A stretch of 64,000 nucleotides of DNA from Candidatus Bipolaricaulota bacterium (GTDB taxonomy: Bacteria; Bipolaricaulota; Bipolaricaulia; Bipolaricaulales; Bipolaricaulaceae). Position 1 is the first letter of the stretch. Each line of letters starts with the position of its first letter. The stretch covers positions 62,001 through 126,000 of the forward strand of contig CALKES010000005.1 of assembly GCA_938084715.1 (NCBI GenBank), in the 5' to 3' direction. Shown one piece after another: positions 59,913 to 64,000 of the stretch. The notes beneath the pieces are model-generated. The model was not told the origin of the DNA. It searched no databases and saw nothing but the letters and a program-made list of their open reading frames with translations. The translations under genes were made by a program, and so were the position numbers.

Positions 59913-60914
59913 TTAACTCCTGGATCGGGAGAAGGTTCCCACCGCCGGAGGGGAGAGCGCAAACAGCTCCCCGTAGGCCCGGCGGAGCCCCTCCACGAGG
60001 TCCGCCACCGGCTCCTCCCCCGTGGCCACCTCCGCCAGGGGAACGGGCCTGCCGAACCGAACCCGGGGCCCAGGGGTCCCGGTCCCCCTGCGATGCGGCT
60101 CCCCTCGGGCCCTCGCCTCCAAGAGCCGGCGCACGAGCCGGTCGCTCGTCCCCTCCTCGCGGTACGGGACGAGGTACACGGGGCGCTGGGCCGGCTTCTG
60201 AGCAAGCCCGCACACGATGCGGCCGAGGCCTGGGTACCACCGCCGGTCTGAGCGGCTCCAGCCCGTGGGGGCGATGAGGAGGGCCCCGCCCGCCCGGACG
60301 TGGGCAGTCGCCTCCTCGATCGCCGCCCTGTTCCGCTCCCGGGCAGCGGGGCGAGGAGGAAGGGGCCGGAGCCGCGTGGCCCAGTAGACCACGACGAGGC
60401 GCTGGAGCCCCCCCTGGAGGAGCTGCCGCCCCCACTGGTTCAAGGGAAGCTCGACCGAGATCGCGTACCGTCCCAACGAGGGCAGGAACTTCTCCAGGAA
60501 GCTCGCGGCCACGATCCGGTAATCCTCCCGCTCCACGTGGGCGCTTACGAGAAACGGGGTGAGGAGGCTCGGGTGGTTCCCGTAGAGGATGACCGGCTCC
60601 GCGGCGAGGACCCTCCGGGTCTGGGGGGACAGCTCCGAATGCCACGTCTCGATCCCAGTGTCCAGAAGCCACCGCGAGGCGCGAGCCAGGCCCTCGGTGG
60701 CGATCCGACGCTCGAGCTCGTAGGACACGTCGAGGAGGCTTTGGAGGGGGTACAGGCGGTTGAAGAGCCGAAGCCAACCCCCAAGTCCGCGCTCGGCAAG
60801 GGCCCCGTACCAGAGGGCCCGGATCGAGCCCACATCCCCCTCGGCGTACGCGGCGCGGATCTGCTGGAGAAGCTCCCTCCATCGAAGCCGGCGGCTTCCG
60901 GGAACGTGGGCCAT
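59913..60914 (-). CDS. Aberrant PlsC-like acyltransferase family protein
   Basis: 333 residues. The fold resembles glycerolipid acyltransferases: [21 protein letters not shown] corresponds to motif I, but the acceptor Asp of H-x4-D is replaced by Thr (NHPSLLTP). [16 protein letters not shown] sits where FPEGTRS motif III is expected, and YLVPYRE where motif IV is expected. About 100 helical residues ([17 protein letters not shown]) precede it. It may be an inactive relative or have another acceptor. ATG start at 60914; -10-like TAGAGT lies about 15 bases before it. Confidence 0.55.
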   Translation of the reverse strand: MAHVPGSRRLRWRELLQQIRAAYAEGDVGSIRALWYGALAERGLGGWLRLFNRLYPLQSLLDVSYELERRIATEGLARASRWLLDTGIETWHSELSPQTRRVLAAEPVILYGNHPSLLTPFLVSAHVEREDYRIVAASFLEKFLPSLGRYAISVELPLNQWGRQLLQGGLQRLVVVYWATRLRPLPPRPAARERNRAAIEEATAHVRAGGALLIAPTGWSRSDRRWYPGLGRIVCGLAQKPAQRPVYLVPYREEGTSDRLVRRLLEARARGEPHRRGTGTPGPRVRFGRPVPLAEVATGEEPVADLVEGLRRAYGELFALSPPAVGTFSRSRS

Positions 60915-60965
60915 GCCAACCCCAAGCTTACTCTAGGACGGGGGACACGGCGCACGGACTGGCTG

Positions 60966-61037
<72 letters not shown>

Positions 61038-61105
61038 GTCCGAGGGGAGGATAGCGGGGGGGAGAGGGATGGGCAAGGACCGCGGTCCCCCCGGCCCCCA
61101 TGGCG

Positions 61106-61111
61106 TACACT
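61106..61111 (+). promoter_or_regulatory. -10 element upstream of plsY and its leader ORF
   Basis: TACACT nine bases before an ATG at 61121, which opens a 13-codon frame rather than plsY itself. Confidence 0.5.
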
Positions 61112-61120
61112 CCCCCCACG

Positions 61121-61162
61121 ATGCCCGTCCTTCCTGGCCAGGGGCTCGAGGTGCAGCGGTGA
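61121..61162 (+). CDS. Possible 13-codon leader peptide coupled to plsY
   Basis: ATG 61121 opens MPVLPGQGLEVQR and stops at a TGA (61160-61162) that overlaps the plsY GTG (61159-61161). It lies nine bases after a -10 element, the spacing of leaderless genes here, so a ribosome would start on this mini-ORF and could reinitiate on plsY. No Shine-Dalgarno for plsY lies outside the mini-ORF except a weak GAGG-like GCTCGAGG. Could be chance; no protein role is claimed. Confidence 0.35.
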   Translation: MPVLPGQGLEVQR

Positions 61163-61749
61163 TCGTCCTTCTCTTCACCCTCCTGGGACTTGCGGTGGGG
61201 TCGCTGCCGTTCGCGGTGTGGCTCGGGAAGCTGGGGGCCCGGAGGGACATCCGGGAGGTGGGGGACGGGAACCCTGGGGCGGCCAATGCCTGGCGGGCCG
61301 GGGGGTGGCGGATTGGCCTCCTCGCCCTCCTCCTCGACGTGGCCAAGGGCGCCCTCCCCCTGGCCCTGGCCCGCACCGTGGGGGGCCTGTGGGGTTGGCC
61401 CCTCCTCCCCGTGGCCCTCGCCCCCCTCCTCGGCCACGCCTTTTCCCCCTGGCTCCGCTTTCGGGGGGGAAAGGCGGTCGCCTCCACATTTGGGGTCTGG
61501 AGCGCCCTCACCTACTGGGAGGTCCCGACGACCCTGGGCCTGTCCTTTGCCCTCCTCCGGTCCGTTCAGGCAGTAGACGCCTGGACGGTGATCCTCTCCC
61601 TCCCCCTCGTCGGCCTCTACCTCGTCGTCCGTAGGGCGGAGGCGTGGCTCCTCGCCACGTGGGGAGCCACCGGGGCGCTCCTCCTTCTCACCCACTGCCG
61701 GGCCCTCCGGGAGAAGCCCCGGTGGAGGCCTCGCGGGGTGAAGACGTGA
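61159..61749 (+). CDS. plsY: Glycerol-3-phosphate acyltransferase PlsY
   Basis: 196 residues, five-helix membrane enzyme transferring acyl from acyl phosphate to glycerol-3-phosphate. Motif 1 GSLPFAVWLGKL with DIREVGDGNPGAANAWR (usually GSGNPGATN), motif 2 LLDVAKGALPLALA, motif 3 GHAFSPWLRFRGGKAVASTFG. The changes in motif 1 (Asp, Pro-Gly-Ala-Ala) match a divergent PlsY subgroup. Its stop overlaps the glycosyltransferase start (GTGA). Confidence 0.88.
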   Translation: MIVLLFTLLGLAVGSLPFAVWLGKLGARRDIREVGDGNPGAANAWRAGGWRIGLLALLLDVAKGALPLALARTVGGLWGWPLLPVALAPLLGHAFSPWLRFRGGKAVASTFGVWSALTYWEVPTTLGLSFALLRSVQAVDAWTVILSLPLVGLYLVVRRAEAWLLATWGATGALLLLTHCRALREKPRWRPRGVKT

Positions 61750-62906
61750 GCTTCCTCGTCACCCACGAGTGGAGCCTGGCCGTGTTCATGGGGGTCCTCT
61801 CCGCCATTGCCCTCACGAACCTCTTCGCCCTCCGAAGGCTGGGCCGGCACCGGGCCCCAGACCCCCTCCCCCCGGTCTCCGTTCTAATCCCGGCCCGGAA
61901 CGAGGAGCGGAACATCGTCCCCTGCGTGGAGTCCCTCCTTCGGCAGGACTACCCAGAGTTCGAGGTCGTCCTCCTGGACGACGGATCGACCGACAAGACC
62001 CACGACTTGGCCGTGGACCTCGCCGCCCAGGCTGGGGGCCGGCTCCGGGTCCTAAGGGGTTCCCCGCTTTCCCCGGGGTGGCTCGGGAAGCACTGGGCGT
62101 GCCATCAGCTCGCCCAGGAGGCACGGTACGACCTCCTCCTCTTCGCCGACGCGGACACCGTGCATCATCCCTCGACCGTTCGCGAGGCGGCTGCTTCCCT
62201 CCTCGCCACAGGTGCCCATGGCCTGAGCCTCCTCCCCCAGCAGATCGTGGGGAGCCCCGGGGAAGCCCTCGTGATCCCCATCCTCCCCTGGGTTATCCAC
62301 ACCTTCGTCCCGTTCATCCTCCCCCGCGGGGGGGCCACCGCGGTGGGACAGTTCATGCTCTTCCGCCGGGAGGCCTACCGGATGATCGGGGGCCACGCCG
62401 CGGTCCGGGCGGAGGTGGTGGACGACCTGGCCCTGGCCCGCAACGCCCGGCGGGCGGGGCTGCGGTGGGTCTTCCTCGACGGGTCCGGACGGGTGGCCAC
62501 CCGGATGTACCGGGGGTGGAGGGAGACGGCCCGGGGGCTGGCGAAGAACCTGTTCCCCGTGTTTCGCCACAACCTGCCCCTCTTCCTCTTCGTGTGGACG
62601 TGGCTCCTGTGGCTGGCCTGGCAGCCCCCGATCGTCCTCGCCCTGGCATCCTCCGGCCGCCTGAGCCCCGAGATGATCCCGCCCGCGGCGGCGACGATCG
62701 GGCTTTCCCTCTTCACCTGGGCTCTGGCTGCCCTCCGGTTCCGCCTCCCCCTCGTCCAGGTCCCCCTCTACCCCTTGACGATCCTAGCTGTTTCGGGAAT
62801 CGCAATCCGATCCTTCCTCTGGCACCTCCGAAAGCGAGGAACGTGGAAGGGCCGTGGGATCCATGTGGCCCCTAGCGGCCAAACAGGGACCGCCAGGTCC
62901 CCTTGA
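61746..62906 (+). CDS. Membrane-associated family 2 glycosyltransferase
   Basis: 386 residues. N-terminal helix (FMGVLSAIALTNLFALRRL), GT-A core with VSVLIPARNEERNIVPCVESLL, FEVVLLDDGSTDKT and DxD in LLLFADADTVHHPS, then AEVVDDLALARNARRAG, an RGWRETARGLAKNLFP loop and three to four C-terminal helices. Resembles the diaponeurosporenoate/hopanoid-type lipid glycosyltransferases. Coupling with plsY suggests glycolipid synthesis; acceptor unknown. Starts at GTG inside the plsY stop. Confidence 0.85.
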   Translation: MSFLVTHEWSLAVFMGVLSAIALTNLFALRRLGRHRAPDPLPPVSVLIPARNEERNIVPCVESLLRQDYPEFEVVLLDDGSTDKTHDLAVDLAAQAGGRLRVLRGSPLSPGWLGKHWACHQLAQEARYDLLLFADADTVHHPSTVREAAASLLATGAHGLSLLPQQIVGSPGEALVIPILPWVIHTFVPFILPRGGATAVGQFMLFRREAYRMIGGHAAVRAEVVDDLALARNARRAGLRWVFLDGSGRVATRMYRGWRETARGLAKNLFPVFRHNLPLFLFVWTWLLWLAWQPPIVLALASSGRLSPEMIPPAAATIGLSLFTWALAALRFRLPLVQVPLYPLTILAVSGIAIRSFLWHLRKRGTWKGRGIHVAPSGQTGTARSP

Positions 62907-63642
62907 GGTCCGCGCAGGTCGTCCCCGGGGAGACCCGAAGGGCCACGAAGTAGCTCCGCTCGGGGATTGGATCGACCTCGGCCTGGGCGTCGGCCTTCAG
63001 GAAGGGGTTGCTCGCCCCAACCACCACCTGCTCGTTTGTCCATCGGATGAGGCCGCGGATGAGATCAGGACTGACCACGGTCCCGGTGAGGTACTTCGTC
63101 AGGCGCTGGACGGCGTACACCTCCCCGGAGATCAGGCCCAGGATCCTTACCGGGACGGTGATACCAGGCTTTCCATCCCCGTCCTGATCGAACACCCGGG
63201 GGTCCTCGGGGGAGATCGGAAGCGGTTCCCCCTCTGGGTCCGCCAGGCGTGCCCCGTGGACCGCGGTGCCCCACGGAAGGACGAACCGCACCTCGCCCCC
63301 TGCCCGCTCCAGGGTCGCCACCCGCTCGACCACCCCGAGGGAGCGGAGGAAGGCCTCGGTGATCTCGGTGATCACGAGGCCGGTCCCGTCGTCGATGTCG
63401 GCCAGGCAGTGGGTTTCCCGGACGAGAACTTCCCACCCTCGCTGCTCCATCTGGGCGAGCAAGACCAGCGTGGTCGTCCGCGTCCGCTGGCCCACGAACG
63501 GGTAGACGACGAGGTCCGAGGTCACCTGCATCACAGCCCACGTCCCGGTGAGATCGAAGGGCGGGGCTTCCGCGGCCCTCGCCCCAAGGGCAGGCCCCAT
63601 CGTCAACGCGCAGCACGTCCACAGGGCGACCAAGGTCTTCAT
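62872..63642 (-). CDS. Secreted protein of unknown function
   Basis: 256 residues. Signal peptide (LVALWTCCALTMGPALGARA, likely cut after Ala-Arg-Ala). The mature part is beta-rich, starting DLTGTWAVMQVTSDLVVYPFVG, with a lone EF-hand-like DQDGDGKPGITV. No family recognised, though DLTGTW followed by long strands recalls lipocalin-like barrels. Shine-Dalgarno AAGGAG before the ATG. Its 3' end overlaps the glycosyltransferase by 35 bases convergently. Confidence 0.65.
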   Translation of the reverse strand: MKTLVALWTCCALTMGPALGARAAEAPPFDLTGTWAVMQVTSDLVVYPFVGQRTRTTTLVLLAQMEQRGWEVLVRETHCLADIDDGTGLVITEITEAFLRSLGVVERVATLERAGGEVRFVLPWGTAVHGARLADPEGEPLPISPEDPRVFDQDGDGKPGITVPVRILGLISGEVYAVQRLTKYLTGTVVSPDLIRGLIRWTNEQVVVGASNPFLKADAQAEVDPIPERSYFVALRVSPGTTCADLKGTWRSLFGR

Positions 63643-63711
63643 GGGTTTCTCCTTATCCCGAGGCCTCTATCCTACCCGCTCGCCCCAGGCAGCGCAGCAA
63701 GCCCGCGGACC

Positions 63712-64000
63712 TCACCGGCCAGCCCCGAACTCCAGGGCGGGGGCTAACCTCCCCTGGAAACCCTCGGGTACCTCGTGGCCAAGGCCGGGAACGACCTCGA
63801 GCTCGCAGCTCACGCCGGACCGAACGAGCTGATTGCGAAAGTCACGGACCCTTTCCATTCGGAAGTCCTTTTCCCCGGTCAGGATCCATCCCCGTGCTCC
63901 CCGGCGGGCGGCCCCGGGTGCCGCCCCGAGGGCTTCCTCCAGCCAGCGGCGGCCGGGACGATGGCGAGGAAGCCGCGGGAGGGGATCGGCGTCCCGGCGA
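63712..64000 (-). CDS. Alpha/beta-hydrolase C-terminal part (partial)
   Basis: The minus-strand frame is open to the right edge and stops at 63712. The visible 96 residues read like the end of a dienelactone hydrolase/esterase-type protein: GWILTGEKDFRMERVRDFRN (strand and helix before the acidic residue), then ELEVVPGLGHEVPEGF, where GLGHEVP carries the catalytic His. The nucleophile Ser lies outside the window. Substrate unknown. Confidence 0.6.
   Translation of the reverse strand, partial: RRDADPLPRLPRHRPGRRWLEEALGAAPGAARRGARGWILTGEKDFRMERVRDFRNQLVRSGVSCELEVVPGLGHEVPEGFQGRLAPALEFGAGR

Overview
The window is a very GC-rich bacterial chromosome segment (a few short stretches look poorer in GC) with tightly packed genes. 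Most neighbouring genes on the same strand overlap by 1-20 bases (ATGA or GTGA junctions). Bacterial markers are sigma-70 factors, NAD-dependent ligase LigA, RecO/RecR, RsfS, PlsY and bacterial 23S-5S rRNA. Archaeal-flavoured parts are a Cdc48/VAT-type AAA ATPase, an Mbh/Mbs-ordered antiporter cluster and a KorABC-type ferredoxin oxidoreductase. The mix suggests an anaerobic, possibly thermophilic, uncultured lineage. Candidatus Bipolaricaulota/Acetothermia is a low-confidence guess; nothing here fixes the taxon.

Layout. 1-4247 (minus): a cation/proton antiporter operon in the order MrpE-F-G-MbhD-MbhE/MrpB-MrpC-MrpD, running off the left edge. 4321-6077: an NfeD-type membrane protease and a small membrane protein. 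6364-9586: an accessory patch with an orphan gene, two decayed transposases and a frameshifted beta-propeller gene. 9587-12399: tRNA-Gln, Memo, YicC, Gmk, AcpS. 12350-16210 (minus): the conserved ispE-cmk-plsC-rpsA block. 16214-21585: divergent hutI/hutH, then era and glnS. 21697-24253 (minus): a lipocalin and two decayed genes (methyltransferase, secreted metalloprotease-like protein). 24488-28106: a COG3375 acyltransferase with an N-acylamino acid racemase-type enolase, then deoC, recO and an orphan atpC. 28162-34160: cspA, a main-type sigma factor, then (minus) AMMECR1-mtaB-phoH and ligA. 34241-41385: LCP protein, rsfS, a 23S-5S operon without 16S, then dnaX-ybaB-recR. 41392-50688: a second sigma factor, tRNA-Arg and tRNA-Ser, HAD phosphatase and CDF transporter, nagA plus an FG-GAP protein, korABC and a DUF4010 protein. 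50744-56800: rubredoxin and its probable reductase, and divergent glycogen phosphorylase/branching enzyme. 56790-64000: SurA-like protein and Cdc48-like ATPase, an aberrant acyltransferase, tRNA-Gln, plsY, a glycosyltransferase, a secreted protein and a partial hydrolase.

Two points stand out. First, at least 18 transcription units have a TANNNT -10 hexamer only 6-10 bases before the start codon. Their mRNAs should therefore begin at or within a few bases of the AUG/GUG, so leaderless transcription appears to be the default here, while operon-internal genes rely on overlap or Shine-Dalgarno sites. Second, the antiporter operon encodes an MbhD membrane segment fused to a solute-binding-protein-like domain.

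No CRISPR array, prophage or integrated plasmid was seen.
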